A stretch of 64,000 bases of DNA from Duganella sp. CF517 (GTDB lineage Bacteria; Pseudomonadota; Gammaproteobacteria; Burkholderiales; Burkholderiaceae_D): NCBI RefSeq assembly GCF_900110275.1, contig NZ_FODC01000003.1:558001-622000 (forward strand), written 5' to 3'. Every line of letters starts with the position of its first letter. Within the stretch, counting starts at the first letter, position 1. The notes under the pieces were generated by a model, which was not told the DNA's origin, did no database searches, and saw nothing but the letters and a program-made list of their open reading frames with translations. This document shows positions 41,134-51,487 of this stretch, in pieces. The translations under genes and the position numbers were made by a program.

Positions 41134-41794
41134 GCGAAATGTATTGAGTAAGTTGGTAACAGATTTATCGAAGAAACTAAGTGTACACGCACTGGCCGCC
41201 CTGCTCATGTTGTCGGCAGCGGCGAGCGCCTATTCTGCACCAAAAACCGTGCTTGTGCTCGGGGACAGCCTGTCGGCCGAATACGGCCTGGCGCGCGGCG
41301 CCGGCTGGGTGGCGCTGGCCGAGAAGAAGCTCAAGGACGAGAAGATCGACGCCGTGCTGGTCAACGCCAGCGTCAGCGGCGAGACCACCAGCGGCGGCCG
41401 CACCCGGCTGCCGGCGCTGCTGGCCAAGTATCAACCGGCGCTAGTGGTCATCGAACTGGGCGCCAACGACGGCCTGCGCGGACTGCCGGTCAAGGCCGCC
41501 GAGGCCAACCTGCGCGCGATGAACGAGGCCGCCACCAGGGCCGGCGCCAAGGTCGTGCTGGTCGGCATGCGCATACCGCCCAACTACGGGCGCGACTACT
41601 CGGAGCAATTTTTCGCCATGTACGGCGCGCTGAGCAAGGAATTCAAGGCGCCGCTGGTGCCGTTCATGCTCGACGGCGTCGCCGACAAGACCGCGCTGTT
41701 CCAGCCCGACCGCCTGCATCCGCTGGCGCAAGCCCACCCGACCATCCTGGCCAATATCTGGCCCGTGCTGCAAAAAACCATCAAGGCAAAATGA
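41132..41794 (+). CDS. tesA: Periplasmic SGNH esterase/thioesterase TesA-like
   Basis: 220 residues with a signal peptide (HALAALLMLSAAASAYS) and the SGNH hydrolase blocks LVLGDSLSAEYGL (nucleophile Ser), the Gly of block II, ELGANDGLRG (Asn) and DRLHPLAQAHP (Asp/His). This is the TesA/arylesterase branch: acyl-CoA thioesterase I, protease I and lysophospholipase activities are known for the family. GGGAAA precedes ATG 41132. It overlaps mnmH by four bases. Confidence 0.9.
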   Translation: MRNVLSKLVTDLSKKLSVHALAALLMLSAAASAYSAPKTVLVLGDSLSAEYGLARGAGWVALAEKKLKDEKIDAVLVNASVSGETTSGGRTRLPALLAKYQPALVVIELGANDGLRGLPVKAAEANLRAMNEAATRAGAKVVLVGMRIPPNYGRDYSEQFFAMYGALSKEFKAPLVPFMLDGVADKTALFQPDRLHPLAQAHPTILANIWPVLQKTIKAK

Positions 41795-42852
41795 AGTATC
41801 CGGAAATTCTCGGCATCGACGACGTGCTGCGGCAGTTGGACAGTTTCGACGCCATCATCGACGCGCGCAGCCCGTCCGAATTCGCGCTCGACCACTTGCC
41901 CGGCGCCATCAACGCGCCGGTGCTCGACGACGAGCAGCGCATCCGCGTCGGCACCATGTACAAGCAGATCAACTCGTTCGAGGCCAAGAAAGTCGGCGCC
42001 GCGCTAGTGGCGGCCAACATCGCCAACCACCTGGAGCGGCTGTGGCTGGACAAGCCGCGCGAATGGCGCCCGCTGATTTATTGCTGGCGCGGCGGCAACC
42101 GCAGCGGCTCGATGGCGCACATCCTGGCCAAGGTCGGCTGGCCCGTGGTGCAGCTCGACGGCGGCTACAAGGCCTTCCGCGCGCACGTCAACGCCGCGCT
42201 GGAGGTGGCGCCGCCGCTGCGCTTCAAGGTCGTGTGCGGCACGACGGGCAGCGGCAAGAGCCGTTTGCTGGAGGTGTTGCACGCGCACGGCGCGCAAGTG
42301 CTGGATCTGGAACAGCTGGCCGCGCACCGGGGCTCGGTGCTGGGCAACCTGCCCAGCCAGCCGCAGCCGAGCCAGAAGGCGTTCGAAACGAGCATCTGGG
42401 AAACCCTACGCCGCTTCGACCCGGCGCTGCCGGTGTTTGTCGAGTCCGAGAGCAAGAAGGTCGGCAACCTGCGCGTGCCCACGGCGCTGATGGAGTCGAT
42501 GCGGGCGTCGGACTGCATTTCGCTGACCCTGTCGCGCGCCAACCGCGTGCGCTTGCTGATGGAGGATTATCAGCATTTCCTGGTCAGCCCGGCGTCGCTG
42601 AACGAGCAGCTGGAGCATTTGACGGCGCTGCACGGACGCGAGACGATCAACCGCTGGCAAGCGCTGTCAGACGGCGGGCAGATGGCGCCGCTGGTCGAGG
42701 AATTGCTGGAGCGGCATTACGATCCGGCTTATCTGAGGTCGATCGACCGCAACTTCGTCAAATTCGGCGCGGCGACGCTGCTCGAACTTGACGATATCGA
42801 CACAACCGCCTTCGACAAGGCGGCGCAATATTTGATCGCCACCGCGCGGTAA
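41791..42852 (+). CDS. mnmH: tRNA 2-selenouridine synthase MnmH (SelU)
   Basis: 353 residues. The N-terminal rhodanese domain holds the catalytic Cys (C98 in YCWRGGNRSG); it is followed by a P-loop domain (GTTGSGKSRLL, about 150-160). It replaces sulfur by selenium at the wobble uridine of Lys, Glu and Gln tRNAs, through a geranylated intermediate, using selenophosphate. No selD is visible in the window. Start by ATGA overlap with tesA. Confidence 0.93.
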   Translation: MKYPEILGIDDVLRQLDSFDAIIDARSPSEFALDHLPGAINAPVLDDEQRIRVGTMYKQINSFEAKKVGAALVAANIANHLERLWLDKPREWRPLIYCWRGGNRSGSMAHILAKVGWPVVQLDGGYKAFRAHVNAALEVAPPLRFKVVCGTTGSGKSRLLEVLHAHGAQVLDLEQLAAHRGSVLGNLPSQPQPSQKAFETSIWETLRRFDPALPVFVESESKKVGNLRVPTALMESMRASDCISLTLSRANRVRLLMEDYQHFLVSPASLNEQLEHLTALHGRETINRWQALSDGGQMAPLVEELLERHYDPAYLRSIDRNFVKFGAATLLELDDIDTTAFDKAAQYLIATAR

Positions 42853-42886
42853 CAGCAAGACTACACCAAAACAGTGCATCCCTGGA

Positions 42887-42921
42887 CGCCGCTTGTAACA
42901 ACTTTGTTACAAAGCGGCGCA
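42887..42921. promoter_or_regulatory. Inverted repeat, candidate upstream activator site
   Basis: Perfect arms TTGTAACA and TGTTACAA around ACTT, extended by CGCCGC/GCGGCG with one bulged base. It sits about 110 bases upstream of the sigma-54 promoter, where enhancer-binding activators usually bind. It could also be a hairpin ending mnmH mRNA, but there is no T run. Confidence 0.5.
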
Positions 42922-43009
42922 TGCGGATTTCTGCATAAAAAAAATCGCCTCCCGGGCAGCCGCCCCCGCCAATCCGCTAAAGTATTTACATAGCTTTCAG
43001 TTTGCTATC

Positions 43010-43027
43010 TTGGCACACATCTTGCGA
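43010..43027 (+). promoter_or_regulatory. Sigma-54 (RpoN) -24/-12 promoter
   Basis: TTGGCACACATCTTGCGA has the invariant GG and GC with exactly ten bases between them and matches consensus TGGCAC-N5-TTGC. Transcription should begin near 43037, giving a leader of about 117 bases before the TonB receptor gene. Confidence 0.75.
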
Positions 43028-43153
43028 TAAGGTAATTGTCCCTTACGCCAGTTTCATGCCGGCGTCCACCCACCTGTAGCCCAAAAGAAAACCCCGCGAC
43101 GGGGTCTGGGGACACTTGCGCCTAAATTTTTTAAACCTGAAGGAGCGGCACCA

Positions 43154-45655
43154 ATGAAGCAACCGATGCACACGAAAAAACGCTTGTTGACCCAAGCCGT
43201 ACTGCTGGCACTGACCGCCGGCGCGGCAGCGAACGTGATGGCCGCCGACGCCGAAACCGCCGCAGGCGCGGGCGCGGCCGACGCTGCGGCCGCAGCCGCA
43301 GCCGCGCCCGCCGCCGCCGGCGACAACGTGATGGCCGTCATCGTCACCGGCACCCGCCGGGGCGGGTTGAAGGCGGTCGATAGCGCGTCGCCGATCCAGG
43401 TGCTCGATTCCGGCTCGCTGGAACGCACCGGCCAGCCGGACCTGATCCAGGCGCTGGCGCAGAACCTGCCCTCCTTCACCGCCCAGGCCTTCGGCGGCGA
43501 TACCGCCAACATGACGCTGTCGGCCCGCCTGCGCGGCCTGAGCCCTAACAACACGCTGGTGCTGGTCAACGGCAAGCGCCGCCACACCACCGCCAACCTG
43601 GCGGTGCTGGCCGGGCCGTTCCAGGGCGGCGCCGCGACCGACCTGAACTTCATCCCGGTGGCCGCCATCGACCATATCGAAGTGCTGCAGGACGGCGCCG
43701 CCGCCCAGTACGGCACCGACGCGATCGCCGGCGTGATCAACATCATCCTCAAGAAGGACAACTCGGGCGGCTCGCTGACCGGCACCGCCGGCCGCTATTT
43801 CGACGAAGGCGGCAAGACCGGCGACGCCAGCTTCAACATCGGCTTCGAGCCGAGCGCCAACAGCTACCTGAACCTGACCGGCGAAACCAAGTACCACGGC
43901 CACAGCATGCGCTCGGACGTCGATCCGCGCGTGACGAACCCGGCCAACCTGGCGTCGATGCCGACGTTGACGCAGGCCGACGGCTATCCGTACGCCAACA
44001 AGATCTCCGGCGACGCCGCCTACCACCTGAACCTGCTGTCCCTGAACGGCGGCGTCGATCTCGGCGGCACCGAGCTGTACACCATCGCCACCTACGGCAA
44101 GAAGGAGGCCGATTCGTTCCAGAATTACCGCGTGCCGAACCGCATTCCGCGCATGTACCCGAACGGCTTCAACCCCAAGCAGACGCTGGACGAGACCGAC
44201 TACGGCTTCACCGGCGGCGCCAAGGGCGAGCTGGCCGGCTGGAACTGGGATTTGAGCAGCACCTACGGCAAGGACGAGGCGAAAATCGGCGTCAAAAACT
44301 CCGGCAACATCTCGCTGTTCAACGACACCGGCGCCTCGCCGACCCTGTTCCACGCCGGCACCTTCACTGCCACCCAGTGGACCACGTCGCTCGAGGTCAA
44401 CCGCGAGTTCGCCGTCGGCTGGGCCTCGCCGCTGTCGGTGGCAGGCGGCGTCGAGTACCGCCGCGACGGCTACGAGATCGGCGCCGGCGACCCCGCCTCG
44501 CGCTACAAGGAAGGCTCGCAATCGTATCCGGGCTTCTCGCTGACCGACGCCGGCAAGCACGACCGCAACAACAAATCGGTCTATGTCGACGTCGCCGGCT
44601 CGCCGGTGGCCAATCTGAAAATCGACGTCGCCGCCCGCTTCGAGGACTACAGCGACTTCGGCAGCGCGCGCGTCGGCAAGTTCACGGCCCGCTACGACTT
44701 CACCCCGGCGTTCGCGCTGCGCGGCACCGTCAGCAACGGCTTCCGCGCGCCGACCATGGCCGAACAGTACTACTCGGCCACCAACGTCTCGCCGACGCAG
44801 GCGTCGGTGCAGCTGGCGCCGAACTCGCCTGCCGCCGCGCTGGTCGGCATCAATGGCCTGAAGCCGGAGAAGTCGCAGAACTACAGCCTGGGCATGGTGT
44901 TCCATCCGGTGCCGAAAGCGACCGTCACGGTGGACGCCTACAGCATCAGCATCCACGACCGCATCGTCGGCAGCGGCACCCTGTTCGGGTCGGGCAACAC
45001 CGTCAATTCGCCGGCGGTGGTGGCCGCCATCCGCGCCAACGGCAACATCCTCGACCCGACCGTCACGCGCACCGGCATCAGCGTGTTCTCGAACGCGGCC
45101 AACACCCGCAACAAGGGGATCGAGGCGGTGCTGTCGTACGGCAGCAATTTCGGCGACCTGGGCCGGGTGGACTGGTCGGCGGCGGCCAACTACAACCAGG
45201 TCACGGTGACCAAGGTCAACCAGGCGCCGTCGCAGCTGCTGCCGCAGCGCTTGCTGGACCAGTCGGCCATCGCCTCGCTGGAGAACTCGTCGCCGAAGGT
45301 GCGCGTCAACCTGGGCGGCTTGTGGAAGAAGGGGGACTGGACGGTCAACCTGCGCGAATCGATCTACGGGCCGTCGTCGGGGTATAGCTCGCTCAACAAC
45401 GTCAACTATTTCGAGACCAAGATCGACACCTTGTTCACGACGGACCTGGAAGTGTCGTACCGGGTGACGAAGGCGGTGACGGTATCGGCCGGCGCCAACA
45501 ACCTGTTCAACAAGTATCCGGACAAGGTCAATCGGGAGTATGTGGCGGCGGCGCGCGCGGCGCTCAACACGGCGGCGGTGACGCAGTACCCGTCGTTCTC
45601 GCCGATCGGCATCAACGGCGGATATTATTACGCGCGGGTCGGTTACACCTTCTGA
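43154..45655 (+). CDS. TonB-dependent outer-membrane receptor
   Basis: 833 residues. The signal peptide (LLTQAVLLALTAGAAANVMA) is followed by an Ala-rich linker, a plug domain (VIVTGTRRGGLKAVDSASPI; RLRGLSPNNTLVLVNGKRR; LQDGAAAQYGTDAIAGVINI) and a 22-strand barrel ending in GYYYARVGYTF with a terminal Phe. It imports a siderophore, oligosaccharide or other large nutrient; the substrate cannot be told. AAGGAG precedes the ATG. The sigma-54 promoter upstream suggests control by a nitrogen- or carbon-responsive activator rather than by Fur. Confidence 0.9.
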   Translation: MKQPMHTKKRLLTQAVLLALTAGAAANVMAADAETAAGAGAADAAAAAAAAPAAAGDNVMAVIVTGTRRGGLKAVDSASPIQVLDSGSLERTGQPDLIQALAQNLPSFTAQAFGGDTANMTLSARLRGLSPNNTLVLVNGKRRHTTANLAVLAGPFQGGAATDLNFIPVAAIDHIEVLQDGAAAQYGTDAIAGVINIILKKDNSGGSLTGTAGRYFDEGGKTGDASFNIGFEPSANSYLNLTGETKYHGHSMRSDVDPRVTNPANLASMPTLTQADGYPYANKISGDAAYHLNLLSLNGGVDLGGTELYTIATYGKKEADSFQNYRVPNRIPRMYPNGFNPKQTLDETDYGFTGGAKGELAGWNWDLSSTYGKDEAKIGVKNSGNISLFNDTGASPTLFHAGTFTATQWTTSLEVNREFAVGWASPLSVAGGVEYRRDGYEIGAGDPASRYKEGSQSYPGFSLTDAGKHDRNNKSVYVDVAGSPVANLKIDVAARFEDYSDFGSARVGKFTARYDFTPAFALRGTVSNGFRAPTMAEQYYSATNVSPTQASVQLAPNSPAAALVGINGLKPEKSQNYSLGMVFHPVPKATVTVDAYSISIHDRIVGSGTLFGSGNTVNSPAVVAAIRANGNILDPTVTRTGISVFSNAANTRNKGIEAVLSYGSNFGDLGRVDWSAAANYNQVTVTKVNQAPSQLLPQRLLDQSAIASLENSSPKVRVNLGGLWKKGDWTVNLRESIYGPSSGYSSLNNVNYFETKIDTLFTTDLEVSYRVTKAVTVSAGANNLFNKYPDKVNREYVAAARAALNTAAVTQYPSFSPIGINGGYYYARVGYTF

Positions 45656-45662
45656 TCCGCCC

Positions 45663-45706
45663 AACAAAAAAGCCCCGGACGTTTTGGCGTCCGGGGCTTT
45701 TTTCTT
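45663..45706. terminator. Bidirectional terminator between TonB receptor and ppiD
   Basis: Fifteen-base arms (core AGCCCCGGAC/GTCCGGGGCT) carry A6 before and T6 after, so it works in both directions for the two convergent genes. Confidence 0.92.
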
Positions 45707-45718
45707 GCTAATTCAAAC

Positions 45719-47629
45719 TCATTTCACTTCGGTGACGGCGGCGGTCTGGATCGGCTTGAGCACCTTGACCTTGGCGCGTTGCTTCAGCAATTGGATGTAT
45801 TCGTACATCTCTTGCTGCGCGACGATGCTGCTGATCTGCTCGGCTTCCGATTTGCGGCGCTCGACGTCCTGCTCGGCCGGCTGCTGCACTTTGCCGATGC
45901 GGTAGATGCCGTAGCCCATGCCCGGCACGTCGACGCCAACGTACGCCGGCAGCTTGCTGGTGTCGGCTTTCATGACTTCCTGCATGGCCAGGCCGTTGAT
46001 GCCTTCGGCCTTGGCGCGCGAAACCAGCTTGGCCGCGCCGAAACCTGCGGCGTCGCCCGACTTCTTGAACGCCGCCAGTTTGTCGGCGCCGGCTTTGGTG
46101 GCCAGTTTGCCGGCTTCTTCCATCGTCACGCGCTGGCGGATCGCGGCATCGACTTCGGCCAGCGGACGCTTGGCCGCGGGCTTGAATTCGACGATGCGGC
46201 CGGCGATCAGGGTGCTCGGCGCGGCTTCGACCGCTTCCGTGTTGCGCTTGCTGCTGATCGAATCGTTGGAGAACAGCGCGGCCAGGAACTTGGCGTTGTT
46301 GTACGGCGCCGGGCCGGCCATCGGCGATGGATTGCGCGAGACGTTGGCGGCGCTTTCGATCTTCAGGCCCAGCTTGTCGGCGACCGGCTTCAGGCTGTCG
46401 GACTGCTCGTAGACGGTGTTGGTGAAGGTTTCAGCCATTTCCGAGTATTTCTTGGCGGCCTTCTGCTTTTTCAGCGCCTCGGCCACGTCGGCCTTGACCG
46501 CGTCGAGCGGCTTGACGACGGCCGGCGTCAGCGCGCTGACGGTCAGCACGTGGAAGCCGAACTCCGATTGCACGGCGTCGCTGATCTCGCCCTGCTTGAG
46601 CTTCATGACGGCCGCTTCGACCGGCGCCGGCAGCACGCCTTTGGTGACGATGTCCAGATCGCCGCCCTGCTCGGCCGAGACCGGGTCTTCCGACTTGGCC
46701 TTGGCGACCTTGGCGAAGTCGGCGGGACTCTTGCGCAGCTCGGCGACGATGGCGTCGGCCTTGGCCTTGGCGGCGGCGGTCTCGGCGGCGTTGGCGCCTT
46801 TCTTCAAGGCGACCAGCACGTGCGCGGCGCGGCGCGTTTCCGGCGTCGTGAAGGCGGCCTGGTTGGCGTTGTAGTAGGTGGCGACTTCGGCGTCGGTGAC
46901 GGCGATCTGGCTGATCACGGCGTCGCTGTTGAGGACCACGTATTCGATCTTGGCCTGTTCCGGCACTTCGAAGAACTTGCCGTTCTTGTCGTAATAGGCC
47001 TTGACCATCTCGTCGGTGACTTTGACCTGCGGCACGAAATCGGCGACCGGCAGCAGCAGTTCCTGCACTTCGCGTTCCTGCGCGCCGATGTCCGACAGCG
47101 TCTTGGCGACGCTGCGCGGGGCGAACGCGGTGCTCTGCACCGAGCCGGCCAGCTGTTGCAGGGCGATGTCGCGGCGCATGCGGGCGTCGTTCATGGCCGG
47201 GGTCAAGCCCTGGGCGGCCAGGATCTGCTTGTAGCGTTCCATGTCGAACGTGCCCGGACCGCCGAACAGTTCGGTGATGGCCTTTTGCAGCTGGACGTCG
47301 CTCACGCTCAGGTTCGAGCGGGTGACCTCGGCGGCGATCGCGCGCTCGGCGATCAGCTGGTCGAGCAGGTTTTGCTTGAATTCCGGCGTATCGAACATCT
47401 TTTGGTCGAACTGCGCGCCCATGCGCTGGCGGTAGCTGTCGAGCTGGTTGCGCAGCGCGTTGTCGAACTCTTGCTGGCTCACCGGTTGACCGGCGACTTT
47501 GGCGATCGTGGTGGCGTCGTCGCCGAAGCCCTTGTAGCCCTCGAGACCGACTAACGCGAACGAAGGTACGATGATGATCGCCAGGAGAATCTGCATCAAG
47601 CGTTGATGGGTACGAATAAATTCAAACAT
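45719..47629 (-). CDS. ppiD: PpiD-like periplasmic folding chaperone
   Basis: 636 residues, inner-membrane anchored by one N-terminal helix (LMQILLAIIIVPSFALVGLEG). A SurA_N chaperone region (about 30-230) is followed by a parvulin domain (about 265-370: RRAAHVLVALKKGANAAE, SAEQGGDLDIVTKG, FGFHVLTVSAL) and a second degenerate domain. PpiD works near the SecYEG exit on outer-membrane protein precursors. ATG 47629 is chosen because the anchor follows; the frame is open to 47722. An upstream leader contains a terminator hairpin. Confidence 0.92.
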   Translation of the reverse strand: MFEFIRTHQRLMQILLAIIIVPSFALVGLEGYKGFGDDATTIAKVAGQPVSQQEFDNALRNQLDSYRQRMGAQFDQKMFDTPEFKQNLLDQLIAERAIAAEVTRSNLSVSDVQLQKAITELFGGPGTFDMERYKQILAAQGLTPAMNDARMRRDIALQQLAGSVQSTAFAPRSVAKTLSDIGAQEREVQELLLPVADFVPQVKVTDEMVKAYYDKNGKFFEVPEQAKIEYVVLNSDAVISQIAVTDAEVATYYNANQAAFTTPETRRAAHVLVALKKGANAAETAAAKAKADAIVAELRKSPADFAKVAKAKSEDPVSAEQGGDLDIVTKGVLPAPVEAAVMKLKQGEISDAVQSEFGFHVLTVSALTPAVVKPLDAVKADVAEALKKQKAAKKYSEMAETFTNTVYEQSDSLKPVADKLGLKIESAANVSRNPSPMAGPAPYNNAKFLAALFSNDSISSKRNTEAVEAAPSTLIAGRIVEFKPAAKRPLAEVDAAIRQRVTMEEAGKLATKAGADKLAAFKKSGDAAGFGAAKLVSRAKAEGINGLAMQEVMKADTSKLPAYVGVDVPGMGYGIYRIGKVQQPAEQDVERRKSEAEQISSIVAQQEMYEYIQLLKQRAKVKVLKPIQTAAVTEVK

Positions 47630-47664
47630 GGTCAGCCAATTCGGATTGAGTGGAACTTGCACAT

Positions 47665-47691
47665 ACAAAAAAGGCGAACTCGCGTTCGCCA
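47665..47691 (-). terminator. Intrinsic terminator inside the ppiD leader
   Basis: On the minus strand GGCGAAC-GCGA-GTTCGCC is followed by six T. It lies 36-62 bases before the ppiD ATG, and only about nine bases after the predicted transcription start. It may attenuate ppiD or end a small RNA made from upstream. Confidence 0.75.
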
Positions 47692-47705
47692 ATTCCGGTT
47701 GGCGG

Positions 47706-47734
47706 ATTTTACAGCGAGGCACCCTCTATAGCAA
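47706..47734 (-). promoter_or_regulatory. Sigma-70 promoter upstream of ppiD
   Basis: On the minus strand TTGCTA and TAAAAT are separated by 17 bases. Transcription would start near 47699, immediately before the leader terminator. Confidence 0.55.
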
Positions 47735-47851
47735 GGGTAAATCATGACAGAACGGCACCGCCGCCGCCGGCCGTCACGGCCCGGCCGCACGCGCCTGTCC
47801 GGCGGCGTGAGCATATTCACCACAAAGTTAATAACGGTTCATATCGCGGAT

Positions 47852-47879
47852 AATATAAAGCCGGACCCGCGATATTCAA
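47852..47879 (-). promoter_or_regulatory. Second promoter-like element between tRNAs and ppiD
   Basis: On the minus strand TTGAAT and TATATT are 16 bases apart. A transcript from here to the terminator at 47665 would be about 180 nucleotides and overlaps no good ORF. Confidence 0.35.
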
Positions 47880-47910
47880 GTCGGTGCCGTGGGATAAACC
47901 CGGCGCGCAA

Positions 47911-47948
47911 AAGAAAAACCCCGCAGCTCATTATAAGCTGCGGGGTAT
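47911..47948 (-). terminator. Terminator of the tRNA-Val/Asp/Asp operon
   Basis: Perfect 11-base arms (ACCCCGCAGCT/AGCTGCGGGGT) are followed on the minus strand by TTTTTCTTTT, nine bases after the last tRNA. Confidence 0.9.
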
Positions 47949-47956
47949 CTTGTTCT

Positions 47957-48033
47957 TGGCGGAGCGGACGGGACTCGAACCCGCGACCCCCGGCGTGACA
48001 GGCCGGTATTCTAACCAACTGAACTACCGCTCC
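47957..48033 (-). tRNA. tRNA-Asp (GUC), copy 1
   Basis: 77 nucleotides with encoded CCA. The cloverleaf is complete: acceptor GGAGCGG/CCGCTCC, D-arm GTTCAGTTGGTTAGAAT, anticodon loop CTGTCAC (GUC), T-arm GGGTTCGAGTCCC. Identical in the tRNA body to the copy at 48064. Confidence 0.98.
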
Positions 48034-48063
48034 TTTGGTCCTGCACTTGCATGCGCATTTTGT

Positions 48064-48140
48064 TGGCGGAGCGGACGGGACTCGAACCCGCGACCCCCGG
48101 CGTGACAGGCCGGTATTCTAACCAACTGAACTACCGCTCC
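48064..48140 (-). tRNA. tRNA-Asp (GUC), copy 2
   Basis: 77 nucleotides with encoded CCA, same sequence as the neighbouring tRNA-Asp, 30 bases away. Tandem tRNA-Asp genes after tRNA-Val are usual in Burkholderiales. Confidence 0.98.
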
Positions 48141-48178
48141 AACAAAACACTGGGTACTGCTTGCTGCTACGACAAAAC

Positions 48179-48254
48179 TGGTGGGCGGTGAGAGGCTCGA
48201 ACTCCCGACCTAAGCCTTGTAAGGGCTCCGCTCTACCAACTGAGCTAACCGCCC
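48179..48254 (-). tRNA. tRNA-Val (UAC)
   Basis: 76 nucleotides with encoded CCA: acceptor GGGCGGT/ACCGCCC, D-arm AGCTCAGTTGGTAGAGC, anticodon loop CTTACAA (UAC), T-arm GGGAGTTCGAGCCTCTC. First gene of the three-tRNA unit. Confidence 0.98.
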
Positions 48255-48314
48255 GTTTTGCCGCATTTTGTTCCAGTGAACCCCTCATTTACATGAGCTG
48301 CTCACCGAAGTCCG

Positions 48315-48587
48315 TTAGTTTACAGCATCTTTCAAAGCTTTACCAGCTTTAAATTTAGGAACTTTCGCTGCTTCGATGGTGATCTCTTCCTTGGTGCGTG
48401 GATTGCGGCCGGTGCGGGCAGCGCGTTCGCTCACGGAGAAGGTACCAAAGCCGACCAGGGTCACGCTGTCGTTGTTTTGCAGGGTCGTGGTCACGCCGTC
48501 GATCACCGCGTCCAGCGCGCGTGCGGCGGCGGCTTTCGAGATGTCAGCGGAAGTGGCAATATGGTCGATCAATTCAGTCTTATTCAA
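48315..48587 (-). CDS. hupB: DNA-binding protein HU-beta
   Basis: 90 residues, the exact HU length. It starts [11 protein letters not shown] and has the DNA-bending arm [20 protein letters not shown], with the intercalating-Pro motif RNP, and ends [16 protein letters not shown]. It is a nucleoid-structuring protein. It lies between lon and the tRNA operon, the usual place in this order. Confidence 0.97.
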   Translation of the reverse strand: MNKTELIDHIATSADISKAAAARALDAVIDGVTTTLQNNDSVTLVGFGTFSVSERAARTGRNPRTKEEITIEAAKVPKFKAGKALKDAVN

Positions 48588-48677
48588 AGCAATTCCCCGT
48601 CACAAAGGTTATATCGTTTAGCCGCTAAACTCCGGTATTTAAAACCGCAGCGCCGGCCGAGAAAAATCTCAGGCCGT

Positions 48678-48707
48678 ATTAAACAAGCCAGCCCCGTGTC
48701 GTGTCAA
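48678..48707 (-). promoter_or_regulatory. Sigma-70 promoter of hupB
   Basis: On the minus strand TTGACA and TTTAAT are separated by 18 bases, about 90 bases upstream of the hupB start codon and downstream of the lon terminator. Confidence 0.6.
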
Positions 48708-48735
48708 GCACTGCACTGTAGAAAAGTGGGCCAAA

Positions 48736-48772
48736 ATAAAAAACAGGCGCTATAAAAGCGCCTGTTTTTGTA
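48736..48772 (-). terminator. Terminator of lon
   Basis: Arms AAACAGGCGCT and AGCGCCTGTTT with a five-base loop; on the minus strand the stem is followed by TTTTTTATTTT. The plus strand also has five T. Confidence 0.9.
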
Positions 48773-48799
48773 ATACCAGATACTAATGACGAACAAAAG

Positions 48800-51211
<2,412 letters not shown>

Positions 51212-51240
51212 GGCGTACCTTATGTGAAAGCGTGATTATG

Positions 51241-51269
51241 ATGTGGGCGCTGATATGCCGAATCACAAG
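51241..51269 (-). promoter_or_regulatory. Candidate sigma-32 heat-shock promoter of lon
   Basis: On the minus strand CTTGTGA and CCCACAT are 15 bases apart, close to the RpoH consensus CTTGAAA-N13/14-CCCATNT. It starts transcription about 25 bases before the lon ATG. Confidence 0.45.
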
Positions 51270-51344
51270 ACCGAACCGCAAGAAATAATTCTCATATAAA
51301 AGAGTTTTTTCTAAGCCGCCAGCCCAATCTAAAAGAACCATCCA

Positions 51345-51388
51345 ATAAAAAAGCCACGCGCGACAGCGGCTGTCACGTGTGGCTTTTC
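51345..51388 (-). terminator. Terminator of clpX
   Basis: Imperfect stem with outer arms AAAGCCAC and GTGGCTTT and inner GACA/TGTC; on the minus strand TTTTTTATT follows. It separates clpX from lon. Confidence 0.8.
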
Positions 51389-51487
51389 GAATGAAGCCTG
51401 CTCTTTTATTGATTTAAATTGTACCGCCTTGCCCCACGGATGCGAAATGAATTTTGCGTCGGCGTGGGGCAAGTGTGCACAAGTTAT

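Noticed and set aside
43054..43077. Seven-codon leader peptide before the TonB receptor
   Set aside because: No ribosome site and no regulatory codon pattern.
47957..48254. CRISPR-like repeated units
   Set aside because: The repeats are two tRNA-Asp genes and a tRNA-Val with complete cloverleaves.
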